Positions 7,351-15,413 of a stretch of DNA of 64,000 nucleotides are shown here, one piece after another (the stretch's first letter is position 1; each line of letters starts with the position of its first letter). The notes under the pieces are model-generated. The model saw only the letters and a list, made by a program, of their open reading frames with translations, ran no database searches and was not told the origin of the DNA. Source of the stretch: CAAGNP01 sp964611185 (GTDB lineage: Bacteria > Bacteroidota > Bacteroidia > Bacteroidales > UBA932); NCBI GenBank assembly GCA_964611185.1, contig CAZSXE010000007.1, forward strand, positions 1 through 64,000, read 5' to 3'. A program made the position numbers and the translations under genes.

Positions 7351-8841
7351 ATGAATAAAGTTATAAAAGTCAGTATAGGGAATACTGCATTTACACTTGA
7401 AGAAGAGGCATATATCGTTATAAACGAATACCTTAACTCTCTAAATTCCTACTATAAAGAGAATGAAAACGGTGCCGAAATAGTCGATGGAATAGAGGAG
7501 AGAATCGCAGAACTTCTGATTGAAAAAAGCGGAGAAAATAAAATTATTTCTGCTGATGTAGCTAAAGAGGTTACTGAAATATTGGGGCAACCCGAAATGA
7601 TATATGAAGAGAGCGGAGAAAAAGCATTTTCAAATCACGACAAAAAGAAAAAGTTTTTCAGGGATCCCACAAATAAGATATTCGGAGGGGTATGTTCCGG
7701 ACTTGGAGAGTATTTTAACAGAGATGCTTCGCTGTTTAGAATAATCTTCGTTCTCGCTACTGTCTTGTTTTCAATCCCCAGCTGGGGGATAGGTGGAGGA
7801 TTTTTCATTTTTCTCTATATTATCCTTTGGATTATTTTTCCTGCAGCCAAAACCGTGGATGACAGATGCAGGATGAAAGGGGAATCGAACACCATAGATT
7901 CGATAGAAAAAAACATCAGTACAGGGGCAAAAAGGGTGGAAAACGAGATAAAGAATATTCAAAACAATCATCCTGATTTTTGGTCAACGATAGGCAATAT
8001 CATCACCAAATGTATAGGATTTGTCTTTACGATAGTGGGGCTTTCCGGGATAGTAGCCTTGGCTATTTTGTTGTTAGGAATTGAATTTTGGAATTTTTTT
8101 GTCCCTTTTATCTCATTTAATTCTATTTATCCCCTTATTAATAATATGTCGGCCGCTACTGTACTCCTCAAGGTTCTTATACTCTTAGTGACATTTATAC
8201 CTTTTATCGGTTTCCTTTACTCAGGTATTCAGATGCTGTTCGGGTTCAAATCACCTAAATGGAGACCTGGTCTTATTCTTTTCATTATATGGATTGCATC
8301 AATAATAGGTATGTTTGTTTTGGGGTTCTCTACTTATTCCAATTATTGGAAAACCGAAAGCAGACATATTTCCAATTCACTTACACTTGATAACGATACA
8401 CTTTACATCAAATTTACAGGTATTGAAGAGATGAAAGACAATAAGGTCTGGATCGAAGCCGATAGAAATGACTATAAACTTATGTATTTTAACGATTCGG
8501 AAAAAAACAACCCGAAAGTGATTCAGTACCCCTTTATTGAGTTGAAAAATGGTAGTAAGGAGAACTCGAAAATAACAATAGACACCCGTTTTTTCCCTAA
8601 CGCAATGACACTTTCAGAGATAAAATCATTCGACAAAACCGAATTTTACAGCTTTGACGGTAAAACGCTTACACTTATGCCCGTTTTTTATGACAAGGAA
8701 TCACCTGTGAAAGAATTGGGAAGAGAAATTGAGTTGTATATAGATGATGATGTAACGGTTATAATAAATGATCCCGTCTATCACACATTTGAAAACAACT
8801 TTGAATATTCTGATGTGAAATTTTTAAAATGGTGCGATTAG
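7351..8841 (+). CDS. PspC-domain membrane protein, long paralogue
   Basis: A 496-residue protein with the same N-terminal domain as the 6429-6992 product (MNKVIKVSIGNTAFTLEEEA), then a PspC domain (KFFRDPTNKIFGGVCSGLGE), further membrane segments between about residues 215 and 335, and a C-terminal extracytoplasmic domain of about 150 residues rich in beta strands. The C-terminal part resembles the periplasmic or surface domains fused to PspC in many Bacteroidetes. It is the last gene of the unit and ends 10 bases from the convergent lepA stop. Confidence 0.88.
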   Translation: MNKVIKVSIGNTAFTLEEEAYIVINEYLNSLNSYYKENENGAEIVDGIEERIAELLIEKSGENKIISADVAKEVTEILGQPEMIYEESGEKAFSNHDKKKKFFRDPTNKIFGGVCSGLGEYFNRDASLFRIIFVLATVLFSIPSWGIGGGFFIFLYIILWIIFPAAKTVDDRCRMKGESNTIDSIEKNISTGAKRVENEIKNIQNNHPDFWSTIGNIITKCIGFVFTIVGLSGIVALAILLLGIEFWNFFVPFISFNSIYPLINNMSAATVLLKVLILLVTFIPFIGFLYSGIQMLFGFKSPKWRPGLILFIIWIASIIGMFVLGFSTYSNYWKTESRHISNSLTLDNDTLYIKFTGIEEMKDNKVWIEADRNDYKLMYFNDSEKNNPKVIQYPFIELKNGSKENSKITIDTRFFPNAMTLSEIKSFDKTEFYSFDGKTLTLMPVFYDKESPVKELGREIELYIDDDVTVIINDPVYHTFENNFEYSDVKFLKWCD

Positions 8842-8851
8842 CTCTCCTTTT

Positions 8852-10639
8852 TTAATCAAGCTTCAGCACTGCCATAAATGCAGATTGGGGAACCTCGACA
8901 TTGCCTACCTGGCGCATGCGGCGTTTCCCTTTCTTTTGCTTTTCAAGGAGTTTGCGCTTACGGGTGATATCGCCCCCGTAGCACTTGGCCGTCACATCTT
9001 TTCTTACCGCTTTGACGGTCTCACGCGCTATGATTTTGGCCCCTATGGCCGCCTGAATGGCTATATCAAACTGCTGACGCGGAATAAGTTCTTGTAGTTT
9101 TTCGCACATTCTTCTCCCGAAATCATAAGCATGGTCTCTGTGGATAAGGGACGATAGAGCATCTACCGGCTCAGAATTAAGTAAGATATCGAGCTTAACC
9201 AAATCTGCTCTCTGAAATTCGGTAATATGATAGTCGAAAGAGGCATACCCCTTAGATATGGACTTGAGCTTATCATAAAAATCAAATACAATTTCCGCCA
9301 GGGGCATCTCATAAGTGAGCTCTACCCTATCGGAAGTTAAAAAATGCTGACTCTTCAATACCCCCCTTTTATCGAGACAAAGTTTCATAATAGGACCGAA
9401 AAATTCGCTTTTAGAAATAATCTGGGCACTGATATACGGCTCTTCTATGTGATCTATGAGTGTAGGAGCAGGAAGTCCGGAAGGGTTATGAACATCTACT
9501 ACCTCCCCCTGTGTGGTATATACTTTATATGAAACATTCGGGACAGTAGTAATGACATCCATATCAAACTCTCTGAAGAGTCTCTCCTGCACTATTTCGA
9601 GGTGAAGCAGCCCGAGAAAGCCGCAACGAAATCCAAAGCCTAAGGCCAATGATGATTCAGGCTCGAAAACAAGGGAAGCATCATTTAGCTGAAACTTTTC
9701 AAGAGAAGAACGAAGATCCTCGTATTGATCTGCCTCCACGGGATAAACTCCGGCAAAAAGCATCGGTTTTACATCCTCGAAACCTGCGATTGAAGTTTTA
9801 CAGGGATTTTCAACATGAGTAATCGTATCTCCCACTTTTACCTCCACTGCTGTTTTTATTCCCGAAATAATATATCCAACATTTCCTGTACTTACCTCAT
9901 CGGTGGGGCATAATTTCATTTTAAGACACCCTACTTCATCTGCATCGTATTCTTTTCCTGTGTTGAAAAACTTAACCTTATCTCCGCGATGTATTACTCC
10001 GTTTTTAACTTTGAAGTATGCTATAATCCCCCTGAAAGAGTTAAAGACAGAGTCAAATATAAGTGCCTGCAATGGAGCATTTTCATCTCCTTTGGGAGCA
10101 GGAACTTTTTCCACTATTGCTTCAAGAATTTCAGGTACTCCCTGTCCTGTCTTGGCACTACACAGGAGAATATCCTCTTCCTTACACCCTATAAGATCAA
10201 TTATCTGATCCTTAACCACATCCACCATGGCAGAATCCATATCGATTTTATTCAATACCGGAATAATTTCCAAATCGTGGCTTATGGCCAAATAAAGATT
10301 TGAAATGGTCTGCGCCTGAATGCCCTGTGTAGCATCTACTACCAAAAGAGCCCCCTCACAAGAAGCGATAGCTCTCGACACTTCGTAAGAAAAATCGACA
10401 TGACCGGGGGTATCAAGAAGATTAAGTGTGTAATCTTTTCCCAGATGACGATATATCATCTGGATGGCGTGACTTTTTATGGTTATACCCTTTTCCCTCT
10501 CTAAATCCATCGAATCGAGAACTTGGTTCTCCATTTCTCTTGCATTCAATGTATTGGTCTGTTCCAACAGCCTGTCGGCAAGGGTGCTTTTACCGTGATC
10601 GATATGAGCAATGATGCAGAAATTTCTTATGTACTTCAT
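8852..10639 (-). CDS. lepA: Elongation factor 4 (LepA)
   Basis: LepA is a ribosomal GTPase that acts on stalled or mistranslocated ribosomes. All GTPase motifs are intact: AHIDHGKST (G1), DTPGHVDFSYEV (G3, with the catalytic His), and NKID (G4). The C-terminal LepA-specific domain is present with the KRKLLEKQKKGKRRMRQVG tail. Length, 595 residues, is normal. It starts at 10639, and the promoter lies in the 88-base divergent region shared with the transketolase genes. Confidence 0.97.
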   Translation of the reverse strand: MKYIRNFCIIAHIDHGKSTLADRLLEQTNTLNAREMENQVLDSMDLEREKGITIKSHAIQMIYRHLGKDYTLNLLDTPGHVDFSYEVSRAIASCEGALLVVDATQGIQAQTISNLYLAISHDLEIIPVLNKIDMDSAMVDVVKDQIIDLIGCKEEDILLCSAKTGQGVPEILEAIVEKVPAPKGDENAPLQALIFDSVFNSFRGIIAYFKVKNGVIHRGDKVKFFNTGKEYDADEVGCLKMKLCPTDEVSTGNVGYIISGIKTAVEVKVGDTITHVENPCKTSIAGFEDVKPMLFAGVYPVEADQYEDLRSSLEKFQLNDASLVFEPESSLALGFGFRCGFLGLLHLEIVQERLFREFDMDVITTVPNVSYKVYTTQGEVVDVHNPSGLPAPTLIDHIEEPYISAQIISKSEFFGPIMKLCLDKRGVLKSQHFLTSDRVELTYEMPLAEIVFDFYDKLKSISKGYASFDYHITEFQRADLVKLDILLNSEPVDALSSLIHRDHAYDFGRRMCEKLQELIPRQQFDIAIQAAIGAKIIARETVKAVRKDVTAKCYGGDITRKRKLLEKQKKGKRRMRQVGNVEVPQSAFMAVLKLD

Positions 10640-10658
10640 TTACTTTATAATAAGGTGC

Positions 10659-10689
10659 AAATATACATTCAAATTTGATTTTTCTCAAA
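10659..10689 (-). promoter_or_regulatory. Promoter of lepA
   Basis: On the minus strand TTTG (10686-10689) and TATATTTG (10659-10666) are 19 bases apart, an excellent match to the Bacteroidetes housekeeping promoter. Confidence 0.75.
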
Positions 10690-10704
10690 TTCATACTAAC
10701 TTAG
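10675..10704 (+). promoter_or_regulatory. Promoter of the transketolase operon
   Basis: TTTG (10675-10678) and TAACTTAG (10697-10704, one mismatch to TAnnTTTG) are separated by 18 bases, giving a leader of about 18 bases to the ATG at 10728. It overlaps the lepA promoter on the other strand. Confidence 0.5.
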
Positions 10705-10727
10705 CAAATTCAATTACTCAATTTATT

Positions 10728-11573
10728 ATGTTAAACATAACTCAACTATCAGACACTGCCTCTCAAATCAGGCGGGATATTATCAGAATGGTAACTATGG
10801 CCAAATCTGGGCATCCGGGCGGCTCAATGAGCAGTACGGATATTGTTACTGCATTGTTTTTCAATGAGATGAAACATTCTCCCAAAAGCTGGAAAAGAGA
10901 CGGAAAAGGTAACGATATGTTCTTTCTTTCTGCCGGACATATCTCTCCCCTTTTCTACAGTGTCCTCGCACGCAGCGGCTATTTTCCCGTAAGCGAACTC
11001 TCTACATTTAGAAAAATCGGATCGAGGCTTCAAGGTCATCCTTCGGTCGAAAGAGGGCTACCGGGGGTATATGAGGCTGCCGGCTCATTGGGACAGGGTC
11101 TCTCTGTGGCTATCGGAGCAGCTCTTGCCAAAAAACTTGAAAACGACCTTAGCTATGTCTATGTCCTTATGGGAGATGGAGAAAGCGAAGAGGGTCAAAT
11201 ATGGGAAGCTTCTATGTTCGGAGCACATCACAAAGTAGATAACCTTATCGCCATGACCGACTGGAACGGGCAGCAGATAGACGGACCGGTAAGTTCTGTT
11301 ATGAATCTCGGCGACCTTGAAGGTAAATGGAAATCTTTCGGGTGGAAATGTGTTGTCGCAGACGGTCACGATTTCGTTAAGATTCTCGATGCTTTCAAAC
11401 AAGCAAAAGAGCTGTCAGGTCACGGATTCCCTGTAATGATTCTCTTCAAAACAGATATGGGGCATGGTGTTGATTTTATGGCAGGTACTCACAAATGGCA
11501 CGGAAAAGCTCCATCTGCCGAACAATGCGAACAGGCACTTTCTCAATTAAAAGAAACTTTAGGAGATTTTTAA
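10728..11573 (+). CDS. Transketolase, N-terminal (thiamine-diphosphate-binding) subunit
   Basis: Transketolase moves two-carbon units between sugar phosphates in the pentose phosphate pathway. This 281-residue protein corresponds to the first domain of the usual single-chain enzyme. The ThDP/metal motif GDGESEEGQIWEA and the early KSGHPGGSMSSTDI segment are present, as are the conserved GQGLSVAIGAAL and MGHGVDFMAG segments. I use the ATG at 10728; an upstream alternative at 10611 would run through the lepA promoter. The C-terminal half is encoded by the next gene, one base downstream, so the active enzyme should be a heteromer. Confidence 0.93.
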   Translation: MLNITQLSDTASQIRRDIIRMVTMAKSGHPGGSMSSTDIVTALFFNEMKHSPKSWKRDGKGNDMFFLSAGHISPLFYSVLARSGYFPVSELSTFRKIGSRLQGHPSVERGLPGVYEAAGSLGQGLSVAIGAALAKKLENDLSYVYVLMGDGESEEGQIWEASMFGAHHKVDNLIAMTDWNGQQIDGPVSSVMNLGDLEGKWKSFGWKCVVADGHDFVKILDAFKQAKELSGHGFPVMILFKTDMGHGVDFMAGTHKWHGKAPSAEQCEQALSQLKETLGDF

Positions 11574-11574
11574 T

Positions 11575-12531
11575 ATGACTTTTGAAAATAGTGGAAACAA
11601 AGACACTCGTTCCGGTTTTGGAGCAGGTCTTGCAGAATTAGGCAGGAAAAATCCTGCAGTTGTAGCTCTCTGCGCCGATTTAATCGGTTCTTTGAAAATG
11701 GATGAATTTGTAAAGGAAAATCCTGAGAGATTTTTCCAATGCGGTATTGCCGAGGCCAATATGATCGGAGTAGCAGCAGGACTCTCTCTAAGCGGGAAAA
11801 TTCCGTTTGTAGGTTCGTTTGCCAATTTCGTAACAGCTCGTGTTTATGATCAAATCCGCCAAAGTGTCGCCTACGGCAATACTAATGTGAAGATTTGTGC
11901 ATCCCACGCAGGCATTACCCTGGGAGAGGATGGGGCTACACATCAGACAATGGAAGACATCGGTCTTATGAGGATGCTTCCGGGGATGACAGTGATTAAT
12001 CCCTGTGACTATAATCAAACGAAGGCAGCTACCATTGCGATAGCGGAGCACAAGGGCCCCGTTTATCTTCGATTCGGGAGACCGGGGGTACCGAATTTTA
12101 CCCCTGCGGATCAGAAATTCGAGATAGGAAAAGCATTGAAAATGATAGAAGGAAAGGATGTCACAATCTTTGCCACAGGGCATCTTGTGTGGGAATCCAT
12201 TCAAGCAGCACTATCTCTCAAAGAATCTGGTATTTCGGTGGAATTAATTGATATTCACACTATTAAGCCGCTCGACGAAAAAGCTGTTATTGACTCTGTG
12301 CGCAAAACAGGGGCAGTCGTCTGCGCTGAAGAGCATCTTATTGCCGGAGGCTTGGGAGAGCTTATTTCAGGTCTTCTCGCCAGAGTGCTACCCACCCCTG
12401 TAGAATTTATCTCGGTAAATGATAAATTCGGGCAGAGCGGCACCCCCTCAGAGCTTATGACTGCGTACGGGCTTGATTGTGCTCATATTGTAGAAGCCGT
12501 TAAAAAGGTATTGGGAAGAAAAAATGGTTGA
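11575..12531 (+). CDS. Transketolase, C-terminal (pyrimidine-binding) subunit
   Basis: The 318-residue partner of the preceding protein contains the pyrimidine-binding domain (residues about 10-165, with QCGIAEANMIGVAAGLS and GEDGATHQTMEDI) and the C-terminal transketolase domain. The glutamate that activates thiamine diphosphate is in the GIAEANM motif. Together the subunits add up to about the normal length of bacterial transketolase. Its 3' end overlaps the sigma factor gene by eight bases. Confidence 0.93.
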   Translation: MTFENSGNKDTRSGFGAGLAELGRKNPAVVALCADLIGSLKMDEFVKENPERFFQCGIAEANMIGVAAGLSLSGKIPFVGSFANFVTARVYDQIRQSVAYGNTNVKICASHAGITLGEDGATHQTMEDIGLMRMLPGMTVINPCDYNQTKAATIAIAEHKGPVYLRFGRPGVPNFTPADQKFEIGKALKMIEGKDVTIFATGHLVWESIQAALSLKESGISVELIDIHTIKPLDEKAVIDSVRKTGAVVCAEEHLIAGGLGELISGLLARVLPTPVEFISVNDKFGQSGTPSELMTAYGLDCAHIVEAVKKVLGRKNG

Positions 12532-13069
12532 CGATAAAGAAATTCTGAGTATTTACCACGAAGGAGGGAGGGAGGAATACGCCTTCAATCTCATCGTGCG
12601 CAAATATTCGGAGCGTCTTTATTGGCACATAAGAAAATTGGTCTCAGACCACGAAGAGGCCAATGATTTATTACAAAACACACTTGTAAAAGTCTGGAGA
12701 TTCCTCCCCGATTTCAGAGAGGAATCACAGCTTTTTACATGGCTATACCGCATTGCTACAAATGAAACTCTCTCTTTTTTGAAAAAGGAGAGGTTAAAAT
12801 ATACTTTTTCTCTTACGGACTATGAGTCTGTTTTGGCAGAGAAACTCGAGGCAGATCCATATTTCAACGGAGATAATATTCAGAGAGAGCTTTATAAATC
12901 TATAGGGAAACTTCCTCCTAAACAGAGGGTGGTTTTCAATATGCGTTATTTCGAGGAGATGAAATATGAAGACATAGCCGAGGTTCTCGGCGGTTCGGTA
13001 GGTTCGTTAAAAGCCTCTTATCATCACGCATTTACTAAGATTCAAAAAAGTTTGGAAGATGCAGATTAA
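12524..13069 (+). CDS. ECF-type RNA polymerase sigma factor
   Basis: A 181-residue sigma-70 family protein with region 2 (AFNLIVRKYSERLYWHIRKL, then DHEEANDLLQNTLVKVWRFL) and region 4 (LPPKQRVVFNMRYFEEMKYE, then IAEVLGGSVGSLKASYHHAF). ECF factors are normally held by an anti-sigma factor until an envelope signal. The next two genes encode a single-pass membrane protein and a Spy-like periplasmic protein, the arrangement expected for an envelope-stress regulon. The ATG lies inside the transketolase gene, so the factor is at least partly read through from that transcript. Confidence 0.94.
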   Translation: MVDDKEILSIYHEGGREEYAFNLIVRKYSERLYWHIRKLVSDHEEANDLLQNTLVKVWRFLPDFREESQLFTWLYRIATNETLSFLKKERLKYTFSLTDYESVLAEKLEADPYFNGDNIQRELYKSIGKLPPKQRVVFNMRYFEEMKYEDIAEVLGGSVGSLKASYHHAFTKIQKSLEDAD

Positions 13070-13100
13070 TCTTTTTATATCAAAAACAGTCTAACCAAAT

Positions 13101-13568
13101 ATGGAAAGTGATAACAAACACCGTTTTACAGATTTGAGTCATCAGGAATTGAAAGATAATCCTTTTTCTGTTCCCGATAATTACTTTTCATCTTTGGAGG
13201 AAAATGTAAGGGAAAAGGTTCACCATTCAGAAAAAATCTATCCCCGCTTCCAGCAGATTAAAAGTTACCTTACCCTTGCTGTCTCTTTTTTAGTGGTTTT
13301 GGGAATTGGATATGGAGTTCTATCCCTCACCCCTATTCTTCAGAGAAGCAGCTTGAATATTGAAAATGACGAATTTACGGCATTAATAAATGATGGATAC
13401 ATCAATGAAAGATTCGTCGATTATCTTTACGATGAGATAAGTATTAAAGAGACCCTCGACACTACTAATATCTTCATATCCGATTCGTTTTCTGAAGTAA
13501 TTGAAAATGAACTCTCAGAAAATGAATTGATTGACTATCTAAACAGTTATACCTACAATGACAAATAA
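13101..13568 (+). CDS. Single-pass membrane protein, possible anti-sigma factor
   Basis: A 155-residue protein with a short N-terminal cytoplasmic part, one membrane segment near residues 54-76 (LTLAVSFLVVLGIGYGV) and an acidic extracytoplasmic C-terminal domain of about 75 residues. No zinc-binding HxxxCxxC anti-sigma motif is present. It lies directly behind the ECF sigma gene and overlaps the Spy-like gene, so a role in controlling the sigma factor is a reasonable inference, but I do not recognise the family. Confidence 0.7.
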   Translation: MESDNKHRFTDLSHQELKDNPFSVPDNYFSSLEENVREKVHHSEKIYPRFQQIKSYLTLAVSFLVVLGIGYGVLSLTPILQRSSLNIENDEFTALINDGYINERFVDYLYDEISIKETLDTTNIFISDSFSEVIENELSENELIDYLNSYTYNDK

Positions 13569-14073
13569 ATCCATATCTATGACCCGATTCATTACAATTA
13601 CCATTTCCATATTATTGGCTTTCCCCCTTTTCGCTCAAAACCAGAAGAATGATAAAAACGAGCAGATTATCTCTGCTAAAATTGCATTTTTTACCACTGA
13701 AATAGGAATTACCCCTGAAGAAGCTCAGGTGTTTTGGCCTATTTATAATGAGTATTGGGAGGAGATTCAAAATGTTCATAGAAAATCAAAACAGACTCTT
13801 TGTAAAATCAGAGAGTATAACTCCGATAAAGACATTTCAAATTCTGAGTTAAAAAAATTAACTGAAGAGTATGTTGAGAGTTTTACCATCGAGGGAAAAT
13901 TACAGAAGAAATATTTTGCCGAATTCTGCAAAATTTTCTCTGCTGAAAAAGTCGCCAAATTATATGTGGCTGAAGAGAGTTTCAGATGGAAACTTACCAA
14001 AATGTGGAGAGAGCAGCATAGAAAAGAGTTTCAAAAGGGGGAAATGACACCGCCAAAGGATGACGAAAAATGA
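13558..14073 (+). CDS. Periplasmic Spy/CpxP-like protein
   Basis: The product has an N-terminal signal peptide (TISILLAFPLFAQ) and about 140 mature residues that are almost wholly helical and charged. The segment GITPEEAQVFWPIYNEYWEE resembles the helical repeats of Spy/CpxP and heavy-metal-sensor proteins that sit in ECF-regulated operons in Bacteroidetes. An alternative ATG at 13579 would give a shorter, cleaner signal peptide (MTRFITITISIL). The start region overlaps the preceding gene and the stop overlaps the ATPase gene by four bases. Confidence 0.75.
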   Translation: MTNKSISMTRFITITISILLAFPLFAQNQKNDKNEQIISAKIAFFTTEIGITPEEAQVFWPIYNEYWEEIQNVHRKSKQTLCKIREYNSDKDISNSELKKLTEEYVESFTIEGKLQKKYFAEFCKIFSAEKVAKLYVAEESFRWKLTKMWREQHRKEFQKGEMTPPKDDEK

Positions 14074-14723
14074 TAGAAGCTACTAATATTGAAAAATCAT
14101 TCGGACTGCTCAAGGTACTCGATGGTGTTGATTTTCAGGCAAAAGCAGCGGAAGTGGTTTCGATTGTGGGGGCGAGTGGAGCAGGTAAATCCACTTTGCT
14201 ACAAATATTGGGTTCTCTCACAAAACCTGATTCCGGCAGAGTTATTATAGATAACACAGATATTTTTTCTCTTTCAGACAATTTGTTGTCGGATTTCAGA
14301 AATAAAAAAATCGGCTTTGTATTTCAATTTCACCACCTTCTTCCCGAATTTACTGCCCTTGAAAATGTGATGATTCCTTCTCTGATTTCTCACAATTCGG
14401 CCTCTTCTGCAAAAAAAGAAGCTGTTACCATTTTGAAAGAGATGGGGCTTGGAGATAGAATTGGGCACAAGCCTTCCGAACTCTCCGGTGGAGAGCAGCA
14501 GAGAGTCGCCATTGCGCGAGCAATAATCAACAATCCTACAGTGCTGTTTGCTGACGAGCCTTCGGGCAATCTTGACAGCAACACCAAGGGGGAGATTCAT
14601 AAGCTCTTTTTCGATCTGAGGGATCGTTACGGACTTACAGTGGTAATCGTCACTCACGACAGGGACCTCGCCAAGATGTCCGACAGAATGCTTACGATGG
14701 CAGATGGTAAAATCAGCAAATGA
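14070..14723 (+). CDS. lolD: LolD-type ABC transporter ATP-binding protein
   Basis: The 217-residue ATPase has Walker A GASGAGKST, the Q-loop FQFHHLLPEFTALEN, the signature LSGGEQQRVAIARAI, Walker B VLFADEPSGNLD and the switch His (VIVTHDRDLA). The FHHLLPEFTALENV segment is typical of LolD, which powers release of outer-membrane lipoproteins from the inner membrane. The LolC/LolE permease is not adjacent; orphan lolD genes are common in this phylum. It could instead serve another MacB/FtsE-like exporter. Confidence 0.85.
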   Translation: MIEATNIEKSFGLLKVLDGVDFQAKAAEVVSIVGASGAGKSTLLQILGSLTKPDSGRVIIDNTDIFSLSDNLLSDFRNKKIGFVFQFHHLLPEFTALENVMIPSLISHNSASSAKKEAVTILKEMGLGDRIGHKPSELSGGEQQRVAIARAIINNPTVLFADEPSGNLDSNTKGEIHKLFFDLRDRYGLTVVIVTHDRDLAKMSDRMLTMADGKISK

Positions 14724-15378
14724 ATATTTCAAAATCGGTTCATTAGTTCTTAAAAACCGCGATTCTTCTATGAAAATAGGGACAGATAGCATATTGCTTG
14801 GAAAGTGGATAGAGCCGCTTCCCGATGATAAGATGATGCTTGATATCGGTACCGGTACGGGGATTATAGCTCTGATGGCGGCAGAAAAGAGAAGTGCGGC
14901 AGTATTGCCGGAGGCGAAAGATTTCACAATATACGCAATAGATATAGATGAGGCTTCGGTGGAAGAGGCTCGATTTAATTTCGATGCTTCGTCGTGGAAA
15001 GATTGCCTGAAAGGGGAAAAAGTGTCACTCAGGGATTTCGCACAGAAAACTTCAATTAAATTCGATTATATTTTTTCAAATCCTCCGTTTTTTTCCAATT
15101 CACTGAAAGCTCCGGATGCGAGGAGGTCTAATGCAAGACACTCCGAATCACTGCCTTATGAGGAAATTATAAGCGCCGCTTTCACACTGCTGAGACGAGG
15201 TGGGAGAATTGCGGTCATTCTGCCGAGTGAGGAGGCTAAAAAATTTCAGTATATGGCAGAATTTTATCATATCGGGAGGGAGGAACATAGAGCTTTGAAT
15301 CTGACTCGTATTGAAAAGGTACAGACATCACATAATAAACCGGCCAAAAGATGGCTGATGGAATTTACTCTTAGATAA
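14704..15378 (+). CDS. trmN6: tRNA1(Val) adenine-37 N6-methyltransferase (TrmN6/YfiC family)
   Basis: The 224-residue protein has SAM motif I LDIGTGTGIIALMAA, the acidic loop IYAIDIDEASVEEA and the catalytic NPPF motif in FDYIFSNPPFFSNS, then the family's RRSNARHSESLPYEE segment. YfiC methylates N6 of A37 in tRNA1(Val). Between motif I and the IDID loop there is a longer-than-usual connector (about residues 60-75) encoded by a sequence that includes ATTGCCGGAGGC, a 12-mer that recurs in this window. The gene overlaps lolD by 20 bases in another frame. Confidence 0.88.
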   Translation: MVKSANEYFKIGSLVLKNRDSSMKIGTDSILLGKWIEPLPDDKMMLDIGTGTGIIALMAAEKRSAAVLPEAKDFTIYAIDIDEASVEEARFNFDASSWKDCLKGEKVSLRDFAQKTSIKFDYIFSNPPFFSNSLKAPDARRSNARHSESLPYEEIISAAFTLLRRGGRIAVILPSEEAKKFQYMAEFYHIGREEHRALNLTRIEKVQTSHNKPAKRWLMEFTLR

Positions 15379-15385
15379 TTTTTAT

Positions 15386-15393
15386 TATTTTTG
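15386..15393 (+). promoter_or_regulatory. -7 box for the LytS/LytR-type pair
   Basis: TATTTTTG fits TAnnTTTG and lies 20 bases upstream of the kinase ATG. The -33 region is not convincing. Confidence 0.5.
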
Positions 15394-15413
15394 TCTGAGA
15401 AATATCTTTCACT

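Noticed and set aside
10611..10727. N-terminal extension of the transketolase subunit
   Set aside because: It would start inside lepA and run through the shared promoter region; family alignment and the promoter favour the ATG at 10728.
14274..14927. Long minus-strand frame opposite lolD and trmN6 (217 codons)
   Set aside because: Both plus-strand genes have complete catalytic motifs over this stretch, and the antisense product has no recognisable domain.
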